From an uncultured Lachnospiraceae bacterium (GTDB lineage Bacteria; Bacillota; Clostridia; Lachnospirales; Lachnospiraceae), in contig CAJTLB010000001.1 of the NCBI GenBank assembly GCA_910577045.1, positions 236,548 to 300,547 on the forward strand: a stretch of 64,000 nucleotides of DNA. The letters are read 5' to 3'. Below, in pieces: positions 42,767 through 51,140 of this stretch (the first letter of the stretch is position 1; every line of letters begins with the position of its first letter). A program made the translations under genes and the position numbers. The notes under the pieces are model-generated. The model did no database searches and was not told the origin of the DNA. It worked only from the letters and a program-made list of their open reading frames with translations.

Positions 42767-42993
42767 GCCAATTGTGCTCCTATGTTTTACAGGCTCATTC
42801 GAGAAAATAGAGGAAGTTCTTAATGCTTTGGTTCATATACAGCAATTAGCGGACAGGATGTCCGCTAAAGGAACCTATGTGGCAGGGACGCCACATAGGT
42901 TCCGGTTGTGTTTCGGATAGATAGTATAAGCCAAAGCATTTAGAAATTCCTTATTTTGGAGCTGAGCCTGTAAAACATAGGAGCACGATTGGC
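42767..42993. repeat. Structured palindromic element, copy 2 (227 bp)
   Basis: The outer arms begin GCCAATTGTGCTCC (42767) and close at GGAGCACGATTGGC (to 42993), about 70 bases each with bulges. Inside lie AGCAAT, a 9-bp hairpin TTAGCGGAC/GTCCGCTAA (42846-42868) with loop AGGAT, a 14-bp hairpin (42870-42903) with loop AGGGAC, and GGTTG. Arm and stem sequences differ from copy 1, but the loops, the junction bases, the order and the total length agree. Confidence 0.85.
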
Positions 42994-43015
42994 GTCCCTT
43001 TTTTGGGTTGTGTTT

Positions 43016-44548
43016 TTAATCCGAAAATTCTATCACTTTAGTAGCGATTTTTTCTTGAAATCTTATATCATGTTCTACCAGTAACATAGTGGCAGGGAAT
43101 TGTTGTAGTAAGTTTTCGATTTGTACCCTAGAAAAAATATCAATGTAATTTAATGGTTCATCCCAAATATATAAATGCGCTGGTGTCATTAAACTGGTTG
43201 CTAGTAAGACTTTCTTTTTTTGCCCTTCTGAAAAGGATTCTATAGGTTTTATAAATTGTATTCTTTCTAAGTCTAACTGGCGCAGTAAGGCGCAAAATAG
43301 GCTTTCGTCTAAATTGTTTTCTTTACAGTAGTTTTGGATTGTGCCTGTTAGGAAGGAAGTATCTTGGCTTATATAGGATATTGTTAATCCAGAGGCAATT
43401 TGTATGGTGCCTTGTTCTATTATGTTTGTTGGCTGGGCTTGGAAACCAGCTTTTGATAAAATGGATTTAATAAGGCTGGATTTCCCACATCCATTTTGGC
43501 CTTTTAGGAAAAGGTGGTCTTTTTGTTCTAGTTCAAAGCTTAGGTTTTGGAATATTGGTTTTTCTGTATTGGGGTATTGTAGGCTGTAATCTTTAATAGA
43601 GATTAGTGTATTTTTATAATGCGTAAGTGGCATAATTTTTAAAGGAGCTGGGGCTTCTATATCTTGTAAAAGGCCTTCTTTTTCTTCAATTTCCCGTGCA
43701 ATCCGGTTTTCCATTTGTTTTACGCGGCTTTGCATCTTTTTTGTTTTTGCACCGATATAAGGCCTAGTGCCATTTCCACGGTCATGATCTTTAATGGGAT
43801 CAGAGCCGATTTTTGTCTGTTCGTTGTTATCTGCCCATTGCCTTGCCCGAGCAGAGGCTTTTTTTAGTTTTTGGATTTCTTTTTTATGTTTTTCGTTTTC
43901 GGATTGGGAAAATAGGTCTTTTCGGGATTTATTTTCCCACCAGCTTGAAAAGTTACCATTTTGTATTTCAATGGAACAGCGGTTTAGGACAAGGACATGG
44001 TCGATACAGGCATCTAATAAGTCCCTATCATGGGAAACTAGAATAAATCCTTTTTTGTGTGAAAGATATTGTTTTACAATTTCTCTGGATTCTTTATCTA
44101 AATGGTTCGTGGGTTCATCAATTAGTAAAAAATCATTTTCCCCTGAAAATAAGATAGCAAGCATTACTTTTGTGCGTTCGCCATGGCTTAGGGTATAGAA
44201 AGGGCGGTAAAGGACATTAGCATCTAATTGCAAACTATCTAGTTCACAAAGTACCCGCCATAATTCACAATTTCTTTTTAATTGATCCATAAAATCAATA
44301 GTACAGCTTTCCATATATTCTGGAAGGATAGTGTAAGGAAAGTAATCAAATAGGGTAGTTGTGTCAATAGTGCCTTGATATTCATATGCCCCAAGCAGAA
44401 GGTTTAGAAAAGTGGTTTTTCCTTTTCCATTTCTTCCAATAAAACCCAATTTCCAATTTGTATCAATAGAAAAGGAAACGTGGTTAAAAATATAATCAGG
44501 GCTTCCCTCATAATAAAAAGTTAAGTTATTTACCATTATTCTTGACAT
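43016..44548 (-). CDS. ABC-F type ATPase (possible ribosomal protection protein)
   Basis: A 510-residue ABC-F protein with two ATPase domains and no membrane segments. The first has RNGKGKTTFLNLLLG, a signature LSHGERTKVMLA and FLLIDEPTNHLD. The second has GQNGCGKSSLI, FSEGQKKKVLLA and LYIWDEPLNYID. The linker between them (about 240-330) is long and basic. Members of this group such as Lsa and Vga displace ribosome-targeting antibiotics; others tune translation. Which applies is not clear. AAAAGGAGG precedes the ATG at 44548. A 55-codon in-frame upstream extension runs through a leader hairpin and is not counted. Confidence 0.87.
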   Translation of the reverse strand: MSRIMVNNLTFYYEGSPDYIFNHVSFSIDTNWKLGFIGRNGKGKTTFLNLLLGAYEYQGTIDTTTLFDYFPYTILPEYMESCTIDFMDQLKRNCELWRVLCELDSLQLDANVLYRPFYTLSHGERTKVMLAILFSGENDFLLIDEPTNHLDKESREIVKQYLSHKKGFILVSHDRDLLDACIDHVLVLNRCSIEIQNGNFSSWWENKSRKDLFSQSENEKHKKEIQKLKKASARARQWADNNEQTKIGSDPIKDHDRGNGTRPYIGAKTKKMQSRVKQMENRIAREIEEKEGLLQDIEAPAPLKIMPLTHYKNTLISIKDYSLQYPNTEKPIFQNLSFELEQKDHLFLKGQNGCGKSSLIKSILSKAGFQAQPTNIIEQGTIQIASGLTISYISQDTSFLTGTIQNYCKENNLDESLFCALLRQLDLERIQFIKPIESFSEGQKKKVLLATSLMTPAHLYIWDEPLNYIDIFSRVQIENLLQQFPATMLLVEHDIRFQEKIATKVIEFSD

Positions 44549-44570
44549 ATTAAAACCTCCTTTTAGAGCT

Positions 44571-44668
44571 GTTGCCAAAGGTAGATTTTTGGAAATCTCT
44601 TTGATATGCCATATACAAAAAAGGGCACAAAAAAGAGAGGTATAAAAATATAATCTACCTTTGGCAAC
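44571..44668 (-). promoter_or_regulatory. Leader inverted repeat of the ABC-F gene
   Basis: GTTGCCAAAGGTAGATT (44571-44587) and its exact complement AATCTACCTTTGGCAAC (44652-44668) flank an AT-rich loop. A competing short hairpin forms from AGATTT/AAATCT between 44583 and 44598 next to the gene. The mRNA can fold in two ways just before the ribosome binding site, as in attenuated ABC-F resistance genes. No terminator T-run follows. Confidence 0.55.
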
Positions 44669-44960
44669 ATGAAAAAAACACATAATTGTGTAGTTAAAAA
44701 TCCATGTTTTCAAAAGTGAATTATAATCTCATTTTTCCTCTCATTCTGGTTTTCTATAACCGATTTATATTGTGTATAGGTTCCTAGTTTGTATATAACT
44801 TTTTATTTAGGGACAAAATAATTTTGCGCTTATGCACTCTATTATTTTGGTTTATTATAAAATAAAAGATGGGATATGTCAATATAAAAAAGAAATAAAA
44901 TTCTAGAGAAATGTAGTTTCAGAGAAATGAAATTTCTCTTTAAATTTTTGCGATAAATCT

Positions 44961-44989
44961 TTGACAAAGTAGGTATCCTGTGGTATACT
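44961..44989 (+). promoter_or_regulatory. Promoter of rpsO
   Basis: A perfect TTGACA (44961-44966), 17 bases, and TATACT (44984-44989). Confidence 0.8.
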
Positions 44990-45004
44990 CGGAATTGTGT
45001 GTAA

Positions 45005-45048
45005 CCTGTACTCGGTATTCGGAAACTCCAACCGATGCTTAGTACTGG
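45005..45048 (+). promoter_or_regulatory. Possible S15 autoregulatory leader
   Basis: CC-GTACT (45005-45012) pairs with AGTAC-GG (45041-45048) and CGGT (45013-45016) with ACCG (45031-45034), about 30 bases before the rpsO start. Ribosomal protein S15 of Firmicutes binds such a leader in its own mRNA to limit translation; the match here is by position and fold only. Confidence 0.5.
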
Positions 45049-45076
45049 GGATAATAATAATTTAGGAGGATGACTT

Positions 45077-45343
45077 ATGATTTCCAAGGAAAAGAAAACA
45101 GAAATTATCAAAGCTTATGGGAGAACCCCAAATGACACTGGATCACCAGAGGTCCAGATTGCAATTTTAACAGAGAGAATTATAGAACTTACAGAGCATT
45201 TAAAGAATAATCCAAAGGATCACCATTCTAGGAGAGGGCTTCTTCAGATGGTTGGGCAGAGAAGAGGTTTATTGGATTATTTAAAGAAAACAAACCTGGA
45301 TGGGTATCGTGTTTTAATTGAAAGGTTAAATATCAGAAAGTAA
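45077..45343 (+). CDS. rpsO: 30S ribosomal protein S15
   Basis: An 88-residue ribosomal protein with the complete family length. Typical are the N-terminal ISKEKKTEIIKAYGRTPNDT, GSPEVQIAILTERI, the LTEHLKNNPKDHHSRRGLL stretch with its 16S rRNA-binding residues, and LDYLKKTN. It binds the central domain of 16S rRNA early in assembly. The RBS is TTAGGAGGA. It is followed by a strong terminator and then by pnp, the order known from many bacteria. Confidence 0.97.
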   Translation: MISKEKKTEIIKAYGRTPNDTGSPEVQIAILTERIIELTEHLKNNPKDHHSRRGLLQMVGQRRGLLDYLKKTNLDGYRVLIERLNIRK

Positions 45344-45352
45344 AGAAAATAA

Positions 45353-45378
45353 GAGGCGGATAAATCCGCCTCGTTTTT
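45353..45378 (+). terminator. Rho-independent terminator between rpsO and pnp
   Basis: GAGGCGGA (45353-45360), loop TAAA, TCCGCCTC (45365-45372), then GTTTTT. Confidence 0.9.
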
Positions 45379-45387
45379 GTGCAATTT

Positions 45388-45467
45388 CAGTCAAAAGATA
45401 ATTTCCGAGACCACTGAAGTATGCGTGAAACTCACGCACAGTTCAGTAGTTTCGGTATCTTTGGCTG
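45388..45467 (+). promoter_or_regulatory. Long leader hairpin upstream of pnp
   Basis: An 80-base imperfect hairpin has its tip GCGTGA/TCACGC at 45423-45437 and arms that pair over most of 45388-45422 and 45438-45467 (for example ACTGAA with TTCAGT). It ends 25 bases before the pnp start. In E. coli a hairpin in the same rpsO-pnp gap is cut by RNase III and then used by PNPase to shut off its own mRNA. A similar function here is inferred from position and shape. Confidence 0.6.
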
Positions 45468-45492
45468 GATAGTAAGACAGAAGGAGGTACGT

Positions 45493-47610
45493 ATGTACAA
45501 GAGTTTTTCAATGGAATTAGCTGGAAGGACATTGACAGTGGATGTTGGCAGGGTTGCAGCGCAAGCAAATGGAGCCGCATTTATGCACTATGGTGATACA
45601 GTGGTATTGTCTACAGCGACAGCTTCTGATGCGCCAAGGGAAGGGATTGATTTTTTCCCTCTTAGCGTAGAGTATGAAGAGAAATTGTATGCAGTTGGGA
45701 AAATCCCAGGTGGTTTTAATAAAAGGGAGGGGAAGGCATCAGAGAATGCAATTTTGACTTCCCGTGTTATTGACAGGCCAATGCGCCCATTATTCCCAAA
45801 AGACTATAGAAATGATGTTACATTAAATAATATGGTTATGTCGGTAGACCCAGAGTGTAGTCCAGAATTAACAGCTATGCTTGGTTCCGCAATTGCAACA
45901 GCTATCTCCGATATTCCATTTGATGGCCCATGTGCAACTACGCAGGTGGGGCTGATTGATGGGAATTTTATTATTAACCCAAATGCGGCACAGAATTTAG
46001 AATCGGATTTAAAATTGACAGTTGCCTCTACTAGGGAAAAGGTAATTATGATTGAAGCTGGTGCAAATGAAGTCCCAGAAGCGAAAATGATAGAAGCGAT
46101 TTTTGAGGCGCATAAGGTAAACCAAGAAGTAATTGCTTTTATTGATCGGATTGTGGCAGAATGTGGGAAACCAAAGCATGATTATGTAAGCTGTGCAGTT
46201 CCGGCAGAATTATTTGAGGCTATGAAGGAAGTAGTTTCTCCTGAAGAGATGGAACAGGCTGTTTTTACAGATGAAAAACAGAAGAGAGAAGAAAATATCC
46301 GTGTAGTAAAAGAAAAATTAACAGAGGCATTTGCAGAAAAAGAAGAATGGCTTGTTATTTTAGATGAAGCATTGTATCAATATCAGAAAAAGACTGTTAG
46401 GAAAATGATTCTAAAGGATCATAAACGCCCAGATGGCAGGCAGATTACACAGATCCGCCCGCTTGCAGCAGAGATTGACTTGATTCCAAGAGTCCATGGA
46501 TCTGCAATGTTTACTAGAGGGCAGACTCAGATCTGTACAGTAACAACACTTGCCCCATTGGCTGAGGCACAGCGTTTAGATGGGTTAGATGAAAATGAAA
46601 CCAGTAAACGTTATATGCATCATTATAATTTCCCTTCTTATTCTGTAGGGGAAACAAAACCTTCCAGGGGGCCAGGAAGGCGTGAAATTGGGCATGGTGC
46701 ATTGGCAGAAAGGGCATTAGTGCCAGTCCTTCCTACAGAAGCAGAATTTCCTTATGCAATCCGTACTGTTTCAGAAACATTTGAGTCAAATGGCTCTACA
46801 TCACAGGCTTCTATTTGTGCATCTACAATGTCATTAATGGCTGCCGGGGTGCCAATTAAAAAGGCAGTAGCTGGGATTTCTTGTGGTTTGGTGACAGGGG
46901 AGACAGATGAGGATTATATTGTATTAACTGATATCCAAGGGTTAGAAGATTTCTTTGGGGATATGGATTTTAAGGTAGCTGGGACACATGAAGGAATTAC
47001 GGCAATCCAGATGGATATTAAAATCCATGGATTAACAAGGCAGATTATTGAGGAAGCGATTGCAAGGACTAGAGAGGCAAGGATTTATATTTTAGATGAA
47101 GTAATGGCTCCTGTTATTGCAAAACCAAGGACTGAGGTAGGCAAATATGCGCCAAAGATTATCCAAATCCAGATTGATCCTGCAAAGATCGGTGATGTGG
47201 TAGGGCAGAGAGGAAAAACGATTAATGCCATTATTGAAGAGACGGGAGTAAAAATTGATATTACAGATGAGGGTGCCGTATCAGTATGTGGGACGGATAC
47301 GGCAATGATGGATAAGGCTGTCCGCTATATCCAGACAATTGTGGCAGATTTTGAAGAAGGCCAGATATTTACTGGAAAAGTAATTAGTATTAAAGAGTTC
47401 GGTGCCTTTTTGGAATTTGCCCCAGGAAAAGAGGGGATGGTGCATATCTCTAAAATTTGTAAAGAGAGGATTAACCGGGTAGAGGATGTCCTAACATTAG
47501 GTGATGTTGTAAAAGTAGTATGCCTTGGCAAGGATAAAATGGGAAGAATTAGCTTTAGTATTAAGGATGTAAAAGCAGCAGAAGCAAAATTGCAAAATAA
47601 GGAAGAATAA
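45493..47610 (+). CDS. pnp: Polyribonucleotide nucleotidyltransferase (PNPase)
   Basis: A 705-residue 3'-5' exoribonuclease that uses phosphate, a central enzyme of RNA decay. Two RNase PH-like domains are joined by a helical domain (first GRTLTVDVGRVAAQANGAAF; second MFTRGQTQICTVTTLAP with the catalytic-site region). KH (KIGDVVGQRGKTINAIIEET) and S1 (GKVISIKEFGAFLEFAPGKE) RNA-binding domains follow. GAAGGAGG precedes the ATG at 45493; the longer frame from 45421 runs through the leader hairpin. It ends at a strong terminator. Confidence 0.97.
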   Translation: MYKSFSMELAGRTLTVDVGRVAAQANGAAFMHYGDTVVLSTATASDAPREGIDFFPLSVEYEEKLYAVGKIPGGFNKREGKASENAILTSRVIDRPMRPLFPKDYRNDVTLNNMVMSVDPECSPELTAMLGSAIATAISDIPFDGPCATTQVGLIDGNFIINPNAAQNLESDLKLTVASTREKVIMIEAGANEVPEAKMIEAIFEAHKVNQEVIAFIDRIVAECGKPKHDYVSCAVPAELFEAMKEVVSPEEMEQAVFTDEKQKREENIRVVKEKLTEAFAEKEEWLVILDEALYQYQKKTVRKMILKDHKRPDGRQITQIRPLAAEIDLIPRVHGSAMFTRGQTQICTVTTLAPLAEAQRLDGLDENETSKRYMHHYNFPSYSVGETKPSRGPGRREIGHGALAERALVPVLPTEAEFPYAIRTVSETFESNGSTSQASICASTMSLMAAGVPIKKAVAGISCGLVTGETDEDYIVLTDIQGLEDFFGDMDFKVAGTHEGITAIQMDIKIHGLTRQIIEEAIARTREARIYILDEVMAPVIAKPRTEVGKYAPKIIQIQIDPAKIGDVVGQRGKTINAIIEETGVKIDITDEGAVSVCGTDTAMMDKAVRYIQTIVADFEEGQIFTGKVISIKEFGAFLEFAPGKEGMVHISKICKERINRVEDVLTLGDVVKVVCLGKDKMGRISFSIKDVKAAEAKLQNKEE

Positions 47611-47614
47611 AGAG

Positions 47615-47649
47615 AAAGGGGCATCTGGCATTTAAGGTGCCCCTTTTTT
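47615..47649 (+). terminator. Rho-independent terminator of pnp
   Basis: AAAGGGGCA (47615-47623) pairs with TGCCCCTTT (47638-47646), followed by more T. Confidence 0.9.
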
Positions 47650-47727
47650 ATGCACAGATTTATGTAGAGGAAATACATAAGCCGCTAAGGCGATGCGATT
47701 TCTTAATAAAATCTAAATAAAATAATC

Positions 47728-47756
47728 TTCATTTTTAAATAAGGTATTGATATACT
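47728..47756 (+). promoter_or_regulatory. Promoter of the MacAB-like operon
   Basis: TTCATT (47728-47733), 17 bases, TATACT (47751-47756), 38 bases before the adaptor gene. Confidence 0.5.
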
Positions 47757-47793
47757 GTGTTAGTAGATTAAAATTTAGAAAGGAGATTGTAAT

Positions 47794-49077
47794 ATGACAG
47801 ATACAAAGGAGCAGGATTTAGATGCCCTTGCAGAAGAAATGATGAAGGAGACCCCCGGGAAGAAAAAGAAGAAAAAGAAAAAATGGATTGCAATTATTCT
47901 GGTGGTTGTATTGGTCATTGGTGTTTTGGTAGTAAAAAATATGGGAGGGAATGGAGAACAGCTTCCTATGGTACAAACAAAACCGCTTGCAAAAGGGGCG
48001 ATTATGCAGACATTATCTTTAAATGGCCCAATATCTGGGACAGATAGTGTGGAAGTAGTGTCTAACCTTCATGCAGAAATACAAGAAATTCTGGTAAAAG
48101 AAGGGGATAAGGTAGAGGAAGGGCAGGTACTTGCAAGGCTGGATTCCTCTGAATTAGAACGCCAGATTACAATAGCAGAGAATGAATATAATTTGGCAAA
48201 GGCTACATATCAAGAAAAGCTAAGGGAAAATGCGGTATATACACAAAAGGCATCGGCTGCCTGCGAGACAGCACAAACTGCATTAAACCGGGTACAGGCG
48301 TTATATGACAGTGGAAATGCTTCTTTAGTAGAGTTGGAAGCAGCAAAGACTACACTTTCTGATGCCATTAGGGAACGGGATAGTGTGGCAGGCTGTGAGA
48401 GCTTTGCTTTACAGGCGGAAAATTCACGGCTTTCCCTGGAACAGAAACAGGAACAATTAAAAGATACGGAAATTATTAGCCAGATTAGCGGCACTGTAGT
48501 ACGTGTAAATAGTAAAGTGGGACGTTTTGCAGATAAAACAGAGAATGACAGGCCGATGTTTGAAATAGAAAACCTGGAGAAATTAGAAATGGAAATCCCA
48601 GTGAGTGAATATTATATTGGGGAAATTAAGTTAGGGCAGAAAGTCATTATTACGGCTGATATTTTAAATGGAGAAAGTGTAGAAGGGACAGTAACAGCAA
48701 TTTCCCCAACAGGGGAGGTAAAGTCTGCTTCTAGCACAGAACGGGTAATCCCTATTACAATCCAGATTAGTGATACATCGAGTGCATTAATAGCAGGCAT
48801 TAATGCAAAGGCATCCATTATTCTTGATGAGGCGGAAAATACATTTATAGTACAGTCTTCTGATGTAGTACAAAGGGCAGATGGAAGCTTGGCGGTTGCT
48901 ACTGTAGAAAATGGAGGAATTAAATGGATTCCTGTTTTATGTGGGATTGAAAGTGATTTTGAAGTGGAGATTATACCTGTAGAAGAAGGTTCTATTGTGG
49001 AAGGTATGCAGATTGTTTCGAATCCAAATGGAAATATGGCAGAGGGTATGTTAGTAAGTGTAATAACTACAGAATAG
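47794..49077 (+). CDS. HlyD/MacA-like efflux adaptor protein
   Basis: A 427-residue membrane fusion-type protein. A lysine-rich N-terminus precedes one membrane helix (WIAIILVVVLVIGVLVV, about 31-47). The lipoyl half-motifs frame a coiled-coil hairpin (about 110-215): EIQEILVKEGDKVEEGQVLA and later QISGTVVRVNSKVGRFA. A beta-barrel part with KLGQKVIITADIL follows. In Gram-positive bacteria such adaptors work with MacB-like ABC transporters to export peptides or drugs through the wall space. First gene of a three-gene operon with the ATPase and FtsX permease behind it. The RBS is AAAGGAGA. Confidence 0.88.
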   Translation: MTDTKEQDLDALAEEMMKETPGKKKKKKKKWIAIILVVVLVIGVLVVKNMGGNGEQLPMVQTKPLAKGAIMQTLSLNGPISGTDSVEVVSNLHAEIQEILVKEGDKVEEGQVLARLDSSELERQITIAENEYNLAKATYQEKLRENAVYTQKASAACETAQTALNRVQALYDSGNASLVELEAAKTTLSDAIRERDSVAGCESFALQAENSRLSLEQKQEQLKDTEIISQISGTVVRVNSKVGRFADKTENDRPMFEIENLEKLEMEIPVSEYYIGEIKLGQKVIITADILNGESVEGTVTAISPTGEVKSASSTERVIPITIQISDTSSALIAGINAKASIILDEAENTFIVQSSDVVQRADGSLAVATVENGGIKWIPVLCGIESDFEVEIIPVEEGSIVEGMQIVSNPNGNMAEGMLVSVITTE

Positions 49078-49092
49078 GAAGGTGCGTGCCAA

Positions 49093-49848
49093 ATGTTTGG
49101 AATAAAGAAGAAACAGGAAGAAAGTATAACTGTGACAGAGGATTTGATCCGCATTGAAAACTTATATAAAATTTATGATACAGGCTCTTTAAAAGTAATG
49201 GGTTTAAAAAAGATTAATTTAACCATTAAAAAAGGGGAATTTGTAGCAATTATGGGGCAGTCTGGTTCTGGAAAATCTACACTAATGAATATTTTAGGCT
49301 GCCTAGATCGGCCAACTTTAGGGCATTATTATTTAGATGGCATAGAGACAGGGAGCCTAGATGCAAATGAATTGTCCGATATCAGGAATAAAAAGATAGG
49401 TTTTGTATTTCAATCTTTTAACCTAATTGCCCGTACTTCAGCAATAAAAAATGTGGAGCTTCCTATGACATATGCCCATATGCCAAGGAAAAAGCGGAGG
49501 GAACGCGCAAAAGAATTGTTAATCCGTGTAGGGATTGGAAAACGTATGGAGCATATGCCAAATGAGCTTTCAGGAGGCCAAAGGCAGAGGGTGGCTATTG
49601 CACGTGCCCTTGCAAACAACCCGCCATTAATTTTAGCCGATGAACCTACTGGGAACCTAGATACGGCAGCATCTGTCGAGATTATGGAGTTATTTTCTGC
49701 ATTACATAAAGAAGGGGCAACTGTAGTGGTGGTAACACATGAAGAGGACATTGCTGCATTTACAGACCGGGTAATCCGTTTCCGGGATGGGCAGATATTG
49801 AGTGATGTAAAAAATAACCATGGGAAGGAGGAGGTACAATGCTCTTAG
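49093..49848 (+). CDS. ABC transporter ATP-binding protein, MacB/LolD-like
   Basis: A 251-residue ATPase of the MacB/LolD group. Walker A GQSGSGKST (about 56-64), Q-loop VFQSFN, signature LSGGQRQRVAIARAL, Walker B LILADEPTGNLD and VTHE follow in order. The first 18 residues are an unusual charged extension before the domain. It overlaps the permease gene by 10 bases and follows the adaptor after 15 bases, so all three are one transcript. The exported substrate is unknown. Confidence 0.92.
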   Translation: MFGIKKKQEESITVTEDLIRIENLYKIYDTGSLKVMGLKKINLTIKKGEFVAIMGQSGSGKSTLMNILGCLDRPTLGHYYLDGIETGSLDANELSDIRNKKIGFVFQSFNLIARTSAIKNVELPMTYAHMPRKKRRERAKELLIRVGIGKRMEHMPNELSGGQRQRVAIARALANNPPLILADEPTGNLDTAASVEIMELFSALHKEGATVVVVTHEEDIAAFTDRVIRFRDGQILSDVKNNHGKEEVQCS

Positions 49849-51050
49849 AAAATATTAGTATGGCGTTTTCTGCAATCCGGGCAAATAAAATGCGTTCTTT
49901 TTTAACCATGTTAGGGATGATTATTGGCATTGGCTCGGTTATTTCAATTGTATCCATAGGCGACAGTATGCGTGCCTTAGTTGCAGACCAATATAAAGAT
50001 GTAGGAGTAAACCGCGCTATTCTCCGGGTGTCATATTATGTAGATGAATTTAGGGAAAGTGATTATTTTACGTTAGATCAATTAGAAAGGGTTAAGGAGT
50101 TATTTTCAGAAGAGATTGCTTATATTGTGCCATCGGCAGGAACTTCTGCAGAAGGAATCTATGGAAGGAACCGTATGCAGCTTTATTTCCAAGGAGTAGA
50201 TTATAATTATAATGAAGTACAGAATATTGAAATTATTGAGGGCCGTATGTTGAATGAGGCAGATATTCTAGGAAGGAAATTAAATGTAGTTTTAGAGGAA
50301 AAAGCAGCAAAGAAGTTATTTGGTTCTACTAAAATAATAGGAAAAAGTTTCCGTAGCACAATTTATAATGAGACAAAGGATTATTATGTAGTAGGTGTTT
50401 ATCGGGAACATGTAACGGCAATGATGGCATTAATGCAATCTTTTGGAGAAGATCAGACAGGTTCCTTAATTTTACCATATAGTGTATTAATAGGCCCATC
50501 CGATTATATTATGAGTTTAGATTTATTTGCAAGAGATGGGAAGCTGGAGCAGTTAAAACGGAAAATAGTCCCTTACCTAGCGAAAGAAAAGAACCGCTTA
50601 GAGTCTGAAATTGATTTCTATACGGCAGCAGAAGAGATGAGCAGCATGGATGGCATAATGAGTGGGCTATCCCTTGCTGTAGGCGCAATTGCTGGTATCT
50701 CTTTGGTAGTAGGCGGTATTGGGATTATGAATATTATGCTGGTATCTGTAACAGAACGTACAAGAGAAATTGGAATCCGAAAAGCCCTTGGCGCAAAAAC
50801 CAGGGATGTTATGATACAGTTTTTAACAGAGTCTGCACTTATTTCGGCATTTGGCGGATTTTTAGGCGTAGCCATAGGGGTAGGGTTAGTTACTCTTGGC
50901 GGCGGGTTAATCGGGATACAAGCCGTTGTAAAACCAGAGATTATTGGGGTAGCAGTAGGATTTTCTGCATTAGTTGGAATTTTCTTTGGGCTATATCCAG
51001 CGTCACGGGCAGCAAAAGCCGATCCCATAGATGCGTTGCGCTATGAGTAG
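49839..51050 (+). CDS. MacB-like FtsX-type ABC permease
   Basis: A 403-residue permease with four membrane helices: one near the N-terminus (FLTMLGMIIGIGSVISIVSI) and three near the C-terminus. A MacB periplasmic-core-like domain lies in between (about 45-260). The C-terminal FtsX signature is TERTREIGIRKALGAKTRD, and GLYPASRAAKADPIDALRYE is the typical ending. AAGGAGGAGG precedes the ATG inside the ATPase gene. It forms the exporter core with the two preceding proteins. Confidence 0.92.
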   Translation: MLLENISMAFSAIRANKMRSFLTMLGMIIGIGSVISIVSIGDSMRALVADQYKDVGVNRAILRVSYYVDEFRESDYFTLDQLERVKELFSEEIAYIVPSAGTSAEGIYGRNRMQLYFQGVDYNYNEVQNIEIIEGRMLNEADILGRKLNVVLEEKAAKKLFGSTKIIGKSFRSTIYNETKDYYVVGVYREHVTAMMALMQSFGEDQTGSLILPYSVLIGPSDYIMSLDLFARDGKLEQLKRKIVPYLAKEKNRLESEIDFYTAAEEMSSMDGIMSGLSLAVGAIAGISLVVGGIGIMNIMLVSVTERTREIGIRKALGAKTRDVMIQFLTESALISAFGGFLGVAIGVGLVTLGGGLIGIQAVVKPEIIGVAVGFSALVGIFFGLYPASRAAKADPIDALRYE

Positions 51051-51092
51051 AGTAAAGGAAAAAGATAGGGAAATATAAAAAATAAGAAAAGT

Positions 51093-51139
51093 AATATGCT
51101 CCCTTGTAGTTTGTCCACATAGAAGGGGGCATATTTTTT
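51093..51139 (+). terminator. Terminator of the MacAB-like operon
   Basis: AATATGCTCCCTT (51093-51105) pairs with AAGGGGGCATATT (51123-51135), one mismatch, followed by TTTT. It also separates the operon from the convergent Uma2 gene. The arms resemble the hairpin at 10749-10811. Confidence 0.85.
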
Positions 51140-51140
51140 G

